Shown here piece after piece: positions 42,193-50,834 of a stretch of 64,000 nucleotides of DNA. The number at the start of each line of letters is the position of its first letter. The first letter of the stretch is position 1. Below the pieces are notes generated by a model. It was given only the letters and a program-made list of their open reading frames with translations. It was not told the origin of the DNA and did not search any database. The position numbers and the translations under genes are program-made. Source of the stretch: PFJX01 sp964466195 (lineage in GTDB: Bacteria > Pseudomonadota > Gammaproteobacteria > Burkholderiales > Thiobacillaceae); NCBI GenBank assembly GCA_964466195.1, contig CAYXMQ010000002.1, positions 62,001 to 126,000 of the forward strand, written 5' to 3'.

Positions 42193-42945
42193 ATGAGCAC
42201 GCCGCTGCGCATCGCCAGCTACAACATCCACAAAGGCCTTTCCTTCTTCAATCGCCGCATCGTGCTGCACGACGTGCGCGACAGCCTGATCGGCTTGAAT
42301 GCCGAAATCGTGTTCTTGCAGGAAGTGCAGGGCCACCATGCCCGCGGCCCGCACCGCTTCGAAAGCTGGCCGGCCATGCCGCAGCATGAATTCATCGCCG
42401 GCGATCTCTGGAACGACTTCGCCTACGGCAAGAACTCGGTCTACGAACACGGCCACCACGGCAATGCCATCCTGTCGCAGTACCCCATCCTGCGCTGGGA
42501 AAACATCGACATTTCCTCACACGCCTTCGAAAGCCGCGGCCTGTTGCATTGTGAACTGGCGGTGCCCGGACTGGCGCAACCGCTGCACGCCATCTGCCTG
42601 CATCTGGCGTTGCATGAATCCGGACGCCGCAAACAGATCCACCAGCTCAGCGAGCGCATCCGGCGCATGGTGCCGGATGCTGCGCCGCTGATCATCGCCG
42701 GCGATTTCAACGACTGGCGCAGCCGCATCAGCTCTTACCTGGCCAAGGAATTGGGGCTGAAGGAAGTGTTCGAAACCCATCACGGCCGCCACGCGCGCAG
42801 CTTTCCGGCCGCGCTGCCGTTCCTGTCGCTCGATCGCATCTACGTGCGCGGCTTCGAGATCGCCTCGGCGCAAGTTCTGCACGGCCAGCGCTGGCGGCGC
42901 CTGTCGGACCATGCTGCGCTGACCGCGCAATTGCGCCCGCTGTAA
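42193..42945 (+). CDS. Endonuclease/exonuclease/phosphatase family protein (YbhP-like)
   Basis: The 250-residue protein has the EEP-fold motifs: RIASYNIHKG at the start, VFLQEVQG with the metal-binding Glu, HHGNAILSQYPI, LIIAGDFNDWRSR and the C-terminal SDHAALTAQL with the catalytic His. It is probably a Mg-dependent phosphoesterase. As in many proteobacteria (YbhP-ClsB pairing) it lies directly upstream of cardiolipin synthase B, so a lipid substrate is plausible though unproven. It begins 12 bp after the lipoprotein gene. Confidence 0.9.
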   Translation: MSTPLRIASYNIHKGLSFFNRRIVLHDVRDSLIGLNAEIVFLQEVQGHHARGPHRFESWPAMPQHEFIAGDLWNDFAYGKNSVYEHGHHGNAILSQYPILRWENIDISSHAFESRGLLHCELAVPGLAQPLHAICLHLALHESGRRKQIHQLSERIRRMVPDAAPLIIAGDFNDWRSRISSYLAKELGLKEVFETHHGRHARSFPAALPFLSLDRIYVRGFEIASAQVLHGQRWRRLSDHAALTAQLRPL

Positions 42946-42979
42946 AGGCGCGTAGCCAAGCCAGGACGGCAACCCCGGC

Positions 42980-44170
42980 ATGATCAAGGGCGGCAACCGG
43001 CTGATCCTGCTGGAGAATGGGGGAGATTATTTCCCGGCGCTGATCGCGGCGATCGATGCGGCGCGGCATGAAATCCACCTGGAAAGCTATATCTTCGTTG
43101 CCGACAGTGCGGGCACGGCGATCGCCGCCGCCTTGATGCGCGCGGCCAGACGCGGCGTCGAAACCCGGCTCTTGCTGGACGGTTTCGGCTCGCGCGGGTT
43201 CGCCGGCGACGGCCTGAACGCGCTGCGCGCCGCCGGCGTCGCGGTATTCTTCTTTCGCCCGGAACGGGGCTTTATGCCGCTGCGTCGGCGGAGTTTGCGG
43301 CGCATGCACCGCAAGCTGGCGGTGATCGATGCGTGCATCGGTTTTGTCGGCGGCATCAATCTGATCGACGACCTGCACGGCAACAAACTAGCGGCGCCGC
43401 GCCAGGATTACGCGGTGCGGATCGAAGGCCCGCTGGTCGCCGACATGCATAGCGCCGCGCGGCAACTCTGGCAACGCGTCCTCTGGAGCCGGGTTGGCCT
43501 GCGCCGCAGCGAGGACGTCTGGCTCAAGGCCGAAGCCGGACACATCGGCACGCAGCGCGCCGCCTTCCTGACCCGCAACAGCGTGCGCCGGCGCCGCGTC
43601 ATCGAAGCCGCCTACCTGCGCGCGATACGGCGCGCTCGCCAGGAAATTCTCATCGCCAACGCCTATTTCCTGCCCGGGCTGCGCTTTCGCCATGCCCTGA
43701 TCGCCGCCGCCCGGCGCGGCGTGCGCGTGCGCCTGATCGTACAGGGCCATTCCGATCATCCGCTCTATCACCTAGCAGCGCGTGCGCTGTACCGGCACTT
43801 TCTCGAGAACGGCGTCGAACTGTACGAATACCATGCCACCGAATTGCACGCCAAAGTCGCCGTCATCGATGACAACTGGGCGACGGTGGGGTCGAGCAAT
43901 ATCGATCCTTTCAGTTTGCTGCTCTCGCGCGAGGCCAACGTCGTCGTCTACGACCGCAGCTTTAGTCGACAACTTCGGGCCAGCCTGGAAAGCGCCATGG
44001 CGCGCGGCGCGCACCAGATTCATCGTCGCGCCTGGGTGCGTATTCCCTGGTATGCCCGTTTCGCCTCCTGGCTAGCCTATGGCGGCGTGCGTCTGCTGAT
44101 GGGTATAAGCGGCTACGCGCACACCTACGACGGCACGAACAAGGACGCCGCCGGGCGCAAACACGACTGA
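42980..44170 (+). CDS. clsB: Cardiolipin synthase B
   Basis: ClsB makes cardiolipin from phosphatidylglycerol at the membrane. The 396-residue phospholipase-D family protein has two HKD motifs: MHRKLAVIDACIGFVGG (about residues 111-127) and LHAKVAVIDDNWATVGSSN (about 290-308). LESYIFVADSAG at the N-terminus and the C-terminal basic/hydrophobic helix region are also typical. It follows the YbhP-like gene on the same strand after 34 bp. Confidence 0.93.
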   Translation: MIKGGNRLILLENGGDYFPALIAAIDAARHEIHLESYIFVADSAGTAIAAALMRAARRGVETRLLLDGFGSRGFAGDGLNALRAAGVAVFFFRPERGFMPLRRRSLRRMHRKLAVIDACIGFVGGINLIDDLHGNKLAAPRQDYAVRIEGPLVADMHSAARQLWQRVLWSRVGLRRSEDVWLKAEAGHIGTQRAAFLTRNSVRRRRVIEAAYLRAIRRARQEILIANAYFLPGLRFRHALIAAARRGVRVRLIVQGHSDHPLYHLAARALYRHFLENGVELYEYHATELHAKVAVIDDNWATVGSSNIDPFSLLLSREANVVVYDRSFSRQLRASLESAMARGAHQIHRRAWVRIPWYARFASWLAYGGVRLLMGISGYAHTYDGTNKDAAGRKHD

Positions 44171-44173
44171 TTG

Positions 44174-44261
44174 CGTAAGGCGGCTAGCCGCTCCGCTGCC
44201 CCCGCAAGAGGGACGCCGGTTCCGTAAGGCGGCTAGCCACCAACGGCTCCGCTGCCCCAGC
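44174..44261. repeat. Imperfect direct repeat at the 3' end of ubiX
   Basis: CGTAAGGCGGCTAGCC occurs exactly at 44174-44189 and again at 44223-44238. Each copy is followed, after a short variable stretch, by GCTCCGCTGCCCC. The second copy includes the ubiX stop region and encodes its last residues (GSGAVGG). The GCGGCTAGCCGC core of the first copy is a perfect palindrome. It looks like a local duplication of the ubiX end. Confidence 0.7.
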
Positions 44262-44847
44262 GCGGCAACAGGTCGTGCGCGATGCCGAGCTGGTCGAGGA
44301 TGCGCGCGACGATGAAGTCGATGACCTGCTCGATGTTCTGCGGCCGATGATAGAAGCCCGGATTGGCCGGCAGGATGGTAGCGCCGGCCTCGGCCAGCGC
44401 GGTCATGTTGCGCAGATGGATGAGCGAAAACGGGGTTTCCCGCGCAACCAGGATCAGCGGCCGCTTTTCCTTCAGCATCACATCGGCGGCGCGTTCGATC
44501 AGGTTATCGGCAAGGCCGTGCGCAATGGCGGCGAGGCTGCCCATCGTGCAAGGGCAGACCACCATCGCATCGGCCGGGTTGGAGCCGGACGCGGCCGGCG
44601 CAAACCATTCTTCCTTGCCATAAGCCGCCAGCTTGCCCGCGTGACCGCTAAAGCGGGCAGCGAAGAATTCGACCAACTGGGCATTGCCATTCGGCAATTG
44701 CAGGTCGAGTTCCTGTTTGGCGACGATGCGCGCAGCCTGTGTCAGCAACAAGTCGACCGTGCAGCCGGCGCGCAGCAGGCACTCCAGCAGGCGCAAACCA
44801 TAAGCCATGCCGGAGGCGCCGGTGAGTGCGAGCGTGATGCGTTTCAT
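44233..44847 (-). CDS. ubiX: Flavin prenyltransferase UbiX
   Basis: UbiX makes prenylated FMN, the cofactor of the UbiD decarboxylase in ubiquinone synthesis. The 204-residue protein has LALTGASGMAYGLRLLECLL, VVCPCTMGSLAAIAHGLADNLIERAADVMLKE (key parts CPCTMGSLAAIA and NLIERAADV), LVARETPFSLIHLRNM and ILPANPGFYHRP, all conserved. The C-terminal tail GSGAVGG lies in a duplicated DNA segment. Its start overlaps the stop of the Gx transporter gene by four bases. Confidence 0.95.
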   Translation of the reverse strand: MKRITLALTGASGMAYGLRLLECLLRAGCTVDLLLTQAARIVAKQELDLQLPNGNAQLVEFFAARFSGHAGKLAAYGKEEWFAPAASGSNPADAMVVCPCTMGSLAAIAHGLADNLIERAADVMLKEKRPLILVARETPFSLIHLRNMTALAEAGATILPANPGFYHRPQNIEQVIDFIVARILDQLGIAHDLLPRWGSGAVGG

Positions 44848-45380
44848 GAAGCGGGTTCCTCAGGATAGGGGTTGGATTTGAGCAGATGCGCAGTAGCCAG
44901 GCCATTGGCCAAGCCGGTCAGCCAGGCGGCGGCGAAAAATAAGGGCAGCAAAGCGAGAATGCTCGCCCCCGGCAACAGCCAGACGTCAACGACGAGCAAT
45001 TGCGTGCCGATATGGGCGAAAGCCGCCAGCAAGGAAAGACCGACCGGGCCGAACCAACGTGGCGGCAAGCGTATCGCGACGGCCAGGACGCATAGACTCA
45101 TCACCCCGCCGGCCAGGCTGAGCATGAATGCCGGCGTCAGAAACTGTCCCAGCGCCAATGCGCCGGCGATGATGCGCAAAGCCGCCACCCAGGCGGCGCT
45201 GCGCCAGCCATAACGGTACAGCACCAGCAGCGTGACGATATTGGCCAGGCCCGGTTTGATGCCCGGGATGGGCAACGGGATGGCGGCTTCCGCCAGGGTC
45301 AGTCCGATCGCCGCGGCGGCCAGGCCAGCGATGCGGCGATCTTCCGTGCTGGCGGTGAGTTCAATAGTTGAGGGTGTCAT
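44844..45380 (-). CDS. Gx transporter family protein
   Basis: The 178-residue protein has about five membrane helices and the motif GIKPGLANIVTLLVLYRYGW characteristic of the Gx transporter (heptaprenyl diphosphate synthase component I-like) family. These are thought to be small ECF-type S components, substrate unknown. In many bacteria the gene sits beside a NusG-II-domain gene and an FMN transferase. Here the NusG-II gene overlaps its start by 20 bp, but no FMN transferase gene is present. The start at 45380 was preferred over 45395. Confidence 0.85.
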   Translation of the reverse strand: MTPSTIELTASTEDRRIAGLAAAAIGLTLAEAAIPLPIPGIKPGLANIVTLLVLYRYGWRSAAWVAALRIIAGALALGQFLTPAFMLSLAGGVMSLCVLAVAIRLPPRWFGPVGLSLLAAFAHIGTQLLVVDVWLLPGASILALLPLFFAAAWLTGLANGLATAHLLKSNPYPEEPAS

Positions 45381-45834
45381 AGCCGGCGGCGGCATTCTCG
45401 ACGCTGACGCGATTCGGCAGGCAAACCGCCGCGCCGCCCGGCGGAATCCAGCCCTGCCGCACGCAAAGCTGGCGCGGACTGGGGTCGGCGGCGACGCGGA
45501 CTTTGCCGGCGTTGATTTCGATGCGACTGATGCCGAGCGGGCCGGCGACGTCGATGACCCGGTTCAAGCGCAGGCTGGCTTCCTGGAACACCTGACCATC
45601 CAGGCGGATGACGACGCGCCCTTCCAGGCTATCGGCCTGCCGCAACCAGAGGCCGGCCACCAACGCCAGGCCGATCCCCGCCAACAACCAGTCCCCGGGG
45701 TGCAGCGAAGTCGTTGCCGCTTTAGCGGCATTACGAATTCGGCGTACTCCTTGCGAGTGCAGCGAAGTCGTTGCCGCTCTGGCGGCATTACGGATTCGAT
45801 CTACCCCTTGCGAGTAGATGTCGGCCCAAGCCAC
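45361..45834 (-). CDS. NusG domain II-containing protein with duplicated N-terminal insert
   Basis: The 157-residue product has one membrane segment after GDWLLAG (ALVAGLWL) and an extracytoplasmic NusG-II domain (VVIRLDGQVFQEASL, then GISRIEINAGKVRVAADPS and LCVRQGWIPPGG, typical for the family). The first 45 residues are two copies of a 19-residue unit (SQGVxRIRNAAxAATTSLH) encoded by a tandem 57-bp DNA repeat. Homologues normally begin close to PGDWLL. The annotated start is GTG at 45834, directly after rapZ, but the true start may lie elsewhere in or after the repeat. Confidence 0.75.
   Translation of the reverse strand: MAWADIYSQGVDRIRNAARAATTSLHSQGVRRIRNAAKAATTSLHPGDWLLAGIGLALVAGLWLRQADSLEGRVVIRLDGQVFQEASLRLNRVIDVAGPLGISRIEINAGKVRVAADPSPRQLCVRQGWIPPGGAAVCLPNRVSVENAAAGYDTLNY
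45700..45813. repeat. Two tandem 57-bp palindromic repeat units inside a coding region
   Basis: Units 45700-45756 and 45757-45813 match at 50 of 57 positions. Each contains a hairpin (TTGCCGCTTTAGCGGCA in one copy, TTGCCGCTCTGGCGGCA in the other) and starts GTGCAGCGAAGTCG. The unit is a multiple of three and is read in frame. Its palindromic core suggests a small interspersed repeat rather than a protein-level duplication. Confidence 0.85.
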
Positions 45835-45835
45835 T

Positions 45836-46669
45836 TCAGCTCAGTTCCCGATGCCGAATCAGCACCTGCTGTTGCTCGCTGAACAGGTCTGCCAGCGTCT
45901 CGGCAAAATAGACCGAGCGATGCTGGCCGCCGGTGCAGCCGAGGCCGACGGTGAAATAGTTGCGGTTGTCCTTGATGTAGGCCGGCAACCATTTGGCGAC
46001 ATAGCTGCGGATATCTTCCAGCATCTCCTGCACCATGCTTTGCGACTGCAGAAAGGCGATCACCGGGCCGTCGCGCCCGGTCAACGGTTTCAGCGTGACG
46101 TCATAATGCGGATTGGGCAGGCAACGCACATCGAAGACCAGATCGGCATCCATCGGAATACCGTGTTTGAAACCGAACGATTCGAACACCAGCGTGAAGT
46201 TGGTGTTGTGCAGACTGAGGAAATCCTTGATCCAGGTGCGTAGATTGTTGGCGGACAAATCGCTGGTATCCATCAGATGGCTGTTGGCAGAAATGGGCTC
46301 CAGCATTTCACGTTCGGCATGGATGCATTCCTCCAGCGAGCGATCGCCGAAACTGAGCGGATGCCGGCGGCGGGTTTCCGAGAATCGGGTGACCAGCGTC
46401 TCGTCCTTGGCAGTGAAAAACAACACGCGCAGATCGTAGCGCTGGCGCAGGCGATCCAGATCGTCGGGCAGGCCGGGCAGGCCGGCGCCGCTGCGCGCAT
46501 CGATGCTGATGGCCGCATCATTTACGCCGGACATGCGCAGATACTCCATCGTCTCCGGCAGGAGCGCCGCCGGCAGGTTATCGACCGCATAAAAACCGCT
46601 GTCCTCCAGCACCTTGAGGGCGACGCTCTTGCCTGAACCGGAGAGGCCGCTGATGACTACGATGCGCAT
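45836..46669 (-). CDS. rapZ: RNase adapter protein RapZ
   Basis: RapZ is a nucleotide-binding adapter (in Escherichia coli it directs RNase E to the sRNA GlmZ). The 277-residue protein has Walker A GLSGSGKSVALKVLED at the N-terminus, YAVDNLPAALLP, the C-terminal FESFGFKHGIPMDADLVFDVRCLPNPHYD (key parts) and GLGCTGGQHRSVYFAE. It follows hprK after 24 bp in the conserved ptsN-hprK-rapZ order. HPr, EI and EIIA-Man genes, often next in Betaproteobacteria, are absent. Confidence 0.95.
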   Translation of the reverse strand: MRIVVISGLSGSGKSVALKVLEDSGFYAVDNLPAALLPETMEYLRMSGVNDAAISIDARSGAGLPGLPDDLDRLRQRYDLRVLFFTAKDETLVTRFSETRRRHPLSFGDRSLEECIHAEREMLEPISANSHLMDTSDLSANNLRTWIKDFLSLHNTNFTLVFESFGFKHGIPMDADLVFDVRCLPNPHYDVTLKPLTGRDGPVIAFLQSQSMVQEMLEDIRSYVAKWLPAYIKDNRNYFTVGLGCTGGQHRSVYFAETLADLFSEQQQVLIRHRELS

Positions 46670-46693
46670 AGGACTGGGCTCTGTCTGTCTGAC

Positions 46694-47683
46694 TTACTCG
46701 CCGTCGGCCGCGATCGCGGCGCGCTGGCGAGCGGAGAATTCTTCGGCGGAATTGAAACCGCGCAGTTTCAGGATGTGGTTGCGCACGGCCACTTCGACCA
46801 GGACCGCCAGGTTGCGGCCGACCGCGACGGGTATCCGCACTTCCGGGATATCGACGCCCAAGATGCTGCATTTGCCGGCGGCCATGTCGAGGCGATCGAC
46901 CTCCTGCCATTTGTGGCCCATTTCGTCCGCTGGCGTAAGGTGAACGATCAACTTCAGATTCTTTTTCTGTTTGACCGCCGTTTCGCCGAACAGACGGCGC
47001 ACGTTGAGCACGCCCAGACCGCGCACCTCCATGAAGTCGAGCAACAAGGTCGGGCAACGGCCTTCCAGGGTATCAGGCGAGACGGCGAAGACCTCCACCG
47101 CATCATCCGCCACCAGCCGGTGGCCCCGCGTGATCAGCTCCAGCGCCAGTTCGCTCTTGCCGGCCGACGGTGCGCCGGTGATCAGCACCCCCAGCCCGGA
47201 CACTTCGAGGAAAACGCCATGCAATATGGTCGAGGGTGCGAGCGCCTGCGTCATTATGTGCGACAGCACCCGCGTCATCTGTGCGCCGGGTACCGGCGAA
47301 CTGAACAGCGGAGTCTCGGTACGGCGGGCCGCAGCGATCATCGCCTCGGGGAGGCTTTCGTCATTGGCGACGACGACGGCGGCGATCTCGGCGGAAAACA
47401 GATTCTCGATCGCCTGACTCTGGGTGTCCGGCGGCAGATTGCGCAGGCAGTCCATTTCGGCGCCACCCAACACCTGCAGCCGATTGGGATGCACGAAGCT
47501 GAAATGGCCCACCAATGCCAACGTCGGCTTCTGGACGGCATCGGAGGTCAGCAGTTTGTCGCCGCCGGCGTGGCCGGCGACCCAGGACAACTGCAAGCGC
47601 TCGCCGGCATCGCGGAACAGTTCCGCTACGGTAATCGGGTGTTGCGTGATGTGATGATCGGGAATGGAAGACCCGGGCGACAT
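46694..47683 (-). CDS. hprK: HPr kinase/phosphorylase
   Basis: HprK phosphorylates and dephosphorylates a serine on HPr, linking metabolism to PTS signalling. The protein of about 329 residues has an N-terminal substrate domain and a C-terminal kinase domain with Walker A LITGAPSAGKSELALELI, the Asp pair in HRLVADDAVEV, and the signature EVRGLGVLNVRRLFG. ATG at 47683 overlaps the ptsN stop by one base; ATG 47695, four codons upstream, is an alternative. Its HPr partner is not encoded nearby. Confidence 0.94.
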   Translation of the reverse strand: MSPGSSIPDHHITQHPITVAELFRDAGERLQLSWVAGHAGGDKLLTSDAVQKPTLALVGHFSFVHPNRLQVLGGAEMDCLRNLPPDTQSQAIENLFSAEIAAVVVANDESLPEAMIAAARRTETPLFSSPVPGAQMTRVLSHIMTQALAPSTILHGVFLEVSGLGVLITGAPSAGKSELALELITRGHRLVADDAVEVFAVSPDTLEGRCPTLLLDFMEVRGLGVLNVRRLFGETAVKQKKNLKLIVHLTPADEMGHKWQEVDRLDMAAGKCSILGVDIPEVRIPVAVGRNLAVLVEVAVRNHILKLRGFNSAEEFSARQRAAIAADGE

Positions 47684-48138
47684 CAAGGCGTCCATTCGGT
47701 GATCAGTCGATGCAGCTCGGCAGCGTCGGGCGCTGCGCGCAACTGGGCGCGGAAATCCTCGTCGGAAAACATGGCCGCCAACTCGCCGAGTATCTGCAGA
47801 TGGACGTCGGTGGCGGCGGCAGGCGCCAGAAGTACGAAAACCAGATCCACCGGCAGGTTGTCCGGTGCATCGAAATCGGTTGGGGTTTTCAGGCGAATGA
47901 ACGCGCAAGCGGTTTCCTGCAGGTGCTTGATGCGGCCGTGCGGAATGGCGATGCCGTAGCCCAAGGCGGTGGAACCCAGCTTTTCTCGCGAAAACAGGCT
48001 TTCAAAAACCTCTGCGACGGGCACGCCATCGCTCGCCAGAAACAACTGGCCGGCTTGTTCGAACAGGCGTTTCTTGCTGCTTGTTTCAAAATCCGCCAAG
48101 ACATTGGCAGGCTTCAATAGAGGAGTGATCAGATTCAT
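47683..48138 (-). CDS. ptsN: PTS IIA-like nitrogen-regulatory protein PtsN
   Basis: PtsN (EIIA-Ntr) is a regulatory phosphoprotein affecting potassium, nitrogen and carbon responses. The 151-residue product has the active-site His in GYGIAIPHGRIKHL (about residue 66), and PVDLVFVLLAPA and HLQILGELAAMFSD, all typical. It is coupled to hprK downstream, and hpf lies upstream with 110 bp between them. Confidence 0.94.
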   Translation of the reverse strand: MNLITPLLKPANVLADFETSSKKRLFEQAGQLFLASDGVPVAEVFESLFSREKLGSTALGYGIAIPHGRIKHLQETACAFIRLKTPTDFDAPDNLPVDLVFVLLAPAAATDVHLQILGELAAMFSDEDFRAQLRAAPDAAELHRLITEWTP

Positions 48139-48248
48139 TGGGTCGGGCGCGTTGTGCGTGTTACGAGTGAACGAGATGCCGTGAACAGGAAATTAGTGCC
48201 ACCCACTCTTGCACTGTGCCGGCATCCGCATCCACGCCTGCCGATTAA

Positions 48249-48581
48249 TCAATCGATTTCGACGCTTTGTCCCTTGACGCCACCGGATGCGCGGTGCACG
48301 TCACCCGATTTTTCCTTGTGCTTGACGACCTGGCGATCAAGCTTGTCAACCAGGGCATCAATGGCAGCATACATGTCGGCGTCGATCGCTTCGACATAGA
48401 TGTCCTTACCGCGCAAGTGCAGATTCACTTCGGCCTTGTGCTTGAGCTTCTCGACCGTGAGGATGACGGAAATATCGATGACCTGATCGAAATGACGTGT
48501 GATTCGCCCCATTTTTTCTTCGATATAGCCGCGAATGGCGGGGGTGATATCCAGGTGGTGACCCGTGATGGTGAGGTTCAT
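48249..48581 (-). CDS. hpf: Ribosome hibernation promoting factor (short HPF)
   Basis: HPF binds the 30S subunit and promotes dormant ribosome dimers in stationary phase. The 110-residue protein begins MNLTITGHHLDITPAIRGYIEEK and has HLRGKDIYVEAIDADMYAAIDALVDKLDRQVVKHKEK (key part DMYAAIDALVDKLDRQV), the classic beta-alpha fold. It lies directly downstream of rpoN (36 bp), the usual position of this gene. Confidence 0.95.
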   Translation of the reverse strand: MNLTITGHHLDITPAIRGYIEEKMGRITRHFDQVIDISVILTVEKLKHKAEVNLHLRGKDIYVEAIDADMYAAIDALVDKLDRQVVKHKEKSGDVHRASGGVKGQSVEID

Positions 48582-48617
48582 ACAAACGCTCCTTCTGAAA
48601 TGCGCCAGTCAGATCGG

Positions 48618-50063
48618 TCAGATCGACTTGCGCTGGTTGGCGGGAGGAAAATTCAACAACTCCCGATACTTGGCGACGGTACGCCGGGCAACCACGAAAC
48701 CCTGTTTGCCCAACAATTCTGCAATGGTGTTGTCGGATAACGGCTTGGCCCGATTCTCCGCTTCGATGCATTGTTTGATCAATGCGCGGATGGCCGTACT
48801 GGAGGCGGCGCCACCTTCCTCGGTGGCTAGCGAACTGCCGAAAAAATACTTGAATTCATACAACCCGCGCGGCGTCATCATGTATTTCTGGGTGGTGACG
48901 CGAGAAATCGTGGATTCGTGCAACTCTACCGTATCGGCAATTTCCTTCAGTGTCAGCGGCCGCATGGCCACTTCCCCGTGTTCGAAAAACATGCGCTGGC
49001 GATCGACGATGGCTTGGGACACTTTCAGAATAGTCTCAAATCGTTGTTGCACGTTCTTGATCAACCATCTCGCCTCTTGCAACTGAGCGCTGAGCGAACT
49101 GCCGCCGTCCTTGTTGCCGCGCAGAATGCCGGCGTACATCTCGTTGATGCGCAGTTTCGGCACTGCCTCGGCGTTGAGGCTGACCATCCACATGCCCTTG
49201 ATTTTTTTCACGAATACGTCAGGTGCGACGTAGCGCGTATCAAGCGGCGCATAGACGCCGCCCGGACGCGGATTGAGAGAAGTGATCAGCTGGCGCAGCT
49301 GGGTAAATTCGGCGTCGCTCAGATCGAGCAGCCGCTTGATCTTGCCGTACTCCCGTTCCGCCAGCAGGTGGAGGTGCTCGTGCACCAGCGTTTTGGCTTT
49401 ATCCAGATTCGGCGTGGCGGCCGGCAAGGCCTTCAGTTGCAGCCACAGACATTCGCCCAGGTCGCGCGCCCCCACCCCGGTCGGGTCGAGGCTTTGCAAC
49501 AGCTTCAACGCAGTGGACAGCTCGATAGGATCAAGCTCCATCTCCTCAGGAAACAGTGCCTGCAACTCCTCCAGTGGGACGGAGAGATAGCCATCGTCAT
49601 CCAGCGCCTCGATCAGCAATGAAATCAGTTGGCGGTCACGCTCACTCAGCGGCGTCAGCGCCAGCTGGTCGGCCAGGTGTTGATGCAGGCCGGTCTGGCT
49701 GGTGTCGGCCTGCTGGAAACCGTGCTCATCATCGTCATCACTATTGCTGCCGGAAGAGGCGACAGCACGGTCGCCCCAGGCCATCTCCTCATAGATGTCG
49801 TCGCGTTCCTGACGCGGCTCTTCCGCTGGTTTATCAGCCCCCTCGCCACCCTTTTCGGCAGCCATACCGCCATGCAACTCGACGGGACCGCCGTCGAAAC
49901 GGTCTTCCCCATCAAGCCGGTCAAGCAGGGGGTTATCCTGCAACATCTGCGAAATCTCCTGGCTCAGCTCCAATGTAGAGAGCTGCAACAGGCGTATGGA
50001 TTGCTGTAGCTGCGGAGTGAGGGTGAGCTGCTGGTGCAGCTTGAGCTGTAGGCTCTGCTTCAT
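48618..50063 (-). CDS. rpoN: RNA polymerase sigma-54 factor
   Basis: RpoN recognises -24/-12 promoters and needs activators such as NifA. The 481-residue product has the Gln-rich activator region I (LKLHQQLTLTPQLQQSIRLL, first 25 residues), an acidic region II, the core-binding domain (LISLLIEALDDDGYL and RDLGECLWLQL), an HTH (LHESTISRVTTQKYMM) and the RpoN box RRTVAKYRELL near the C-terminus. It is followed by hpf and preceded by lptB, the standard order. It would serve the nifE promoter at 737-752. Confidence 0.97.
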   Translation of the reverse strand: MKQSLQLKLHQQLTLTPQLQQSIRLLQLSTLELSQEISQMLQDNPLLDRLDGEDRFDGGPVELHGGMAAEKGGEGADKPAEEPRQERDDIYEEMAWGDRAVASSGSNSDDDDEHGFQQADTSQTGLHQHLADQLALTPLSERDRQLISLLIEALDDDGYLSVPLEELQALFPEEMELDPIELSTALKLLQSLDPTGVGARDLGECLWLQLKALPAATPNLDKAKTLVHEHLHLLAEREYGKIKRLLDLSDAEFTQLRQLITSLNPRPGGVYAPLDTRYVAPDVFVKKIKGMWMVSLNAEAVPKLRINEMYAGILRGNKDGGSSLSAQLQEARWLIKNVQQRFETILKVSQAIVDRQRMFFEHGEVAMRPLTLKEIADTVELHESTISRVTTQKYMMTPRGLYEFKYFFGSSLATEEGGAASSTAIRALIKQCIEAENRAKPLSDNTIAELLGKQGFVVARRTVAKYRELLNFPPANQRKSI

Positions 50064-50111
50064 CGTTGAAGCTGAAAAATGGGTCGCGTAACCAACAGTG
50101 GGTCGAAATGA

Positions 50112-50834
50112 TCAGAGACGGAAATGTTCACCGAGGTAAACCTTGCGAACGTCTTTATTGTAAATGATTTCGTCCGGCGTCCCGGCAGCCAATACCTGGC
50201 CGGCATTAAGGATATAGGCCCGGTTACAGATGCCGAGAGTTTCCCGCACGTTATGGTCGGTGATCAGGACGCCGATGCCCCTTTCGGTCAGGAAACCAAC
50301 GATTTTCTGGATATCGATGACGGAAATCGGGTCGATGCCGGCAAACGGTTCGTCCAGCAGGATGAAGCGTGGCGAGGTCGCCAGTGCACGGGCGATCTCG
50401 ACGCGTCGGCGTTCGCCGCCGGACAAGCCGGCCGCAGGCGCTTCGCGTAGATGCGAGATGTGCAGGTCTTCCAGCAGATTTTCCAGCCGCGTTTCGACCT
50501 CAGCCGCACTGTGGCCGCACAGCTCCAGCATGGCGGCGATATTGTCCTCAACGCTGAGGCGGCGAAAAATCGACGGCTCCTGCGGCAGGTAGGAGAGCCC
50601 TAGGCGGGCGCGCTTGTGGACCGGCAAGTTGGTCAGGTCGATGTCGTCAAGGCGGATCTGGCCGGCTTGCGCGCGGATCAAGCCGACCAACATGTAGAAA
50701 CAGGTGGTTTTCCCGGCGCCGTTCGGACCGAGCAGCCCGACCACCTCACCGCTTTCGACTCGCAACGAGGCTTCGCTCACCACTTGTCGCGATTTGTAGC
50801 GCTTGGCCAGGTTGTCGGCGCGCAGAACGCTCAC
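50112..50834 (-). CDS. lptB: LPS export ABC transporter ATP-binding protein LptB
   Basis: LptB is the ATPase driving LPS extraction from the inner membrane with LptF/G. The 240-residue protein has Walker A GLLGPNGAGKTTCFYM, the Q-loop YLPQEPSIFRRLS, the signature LSGGERRRVEIARAL, Walker B FILLDEPFAGIDP and switch His in LITDHNVRETL. It overlaps lptA by four bases (ATGA). It is read toward rpoN, 48 bp away. Confidence 0.96.
   Translation of the reverse strand: MSVLRADNLAKRYKSRQVVSEASLRVESGEVVGLLGPNGAGKTTCFYMLVGLIRAQAGQIRLDDIDLTNLPVHKRARLGLSYLPQEPSIFRRLSVEDNIAAMLELCGHSAAEVETRLENLLEDLHISHLREAPAAGLSGGERRRVEIARALATSPRFILLDEPFAGIDPISVIDIQKIVGFLTERGIGVLITDHNVRETLGICNRAYILNAGQVLAAGTPDEIIYNKDVRKVYLGEHFRL

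Noticed and set aside
45700..45813. CRISPR-like array
   Set aside because: Only two adjacent units with no spacers between them; it is a tandem palindromic repeat.
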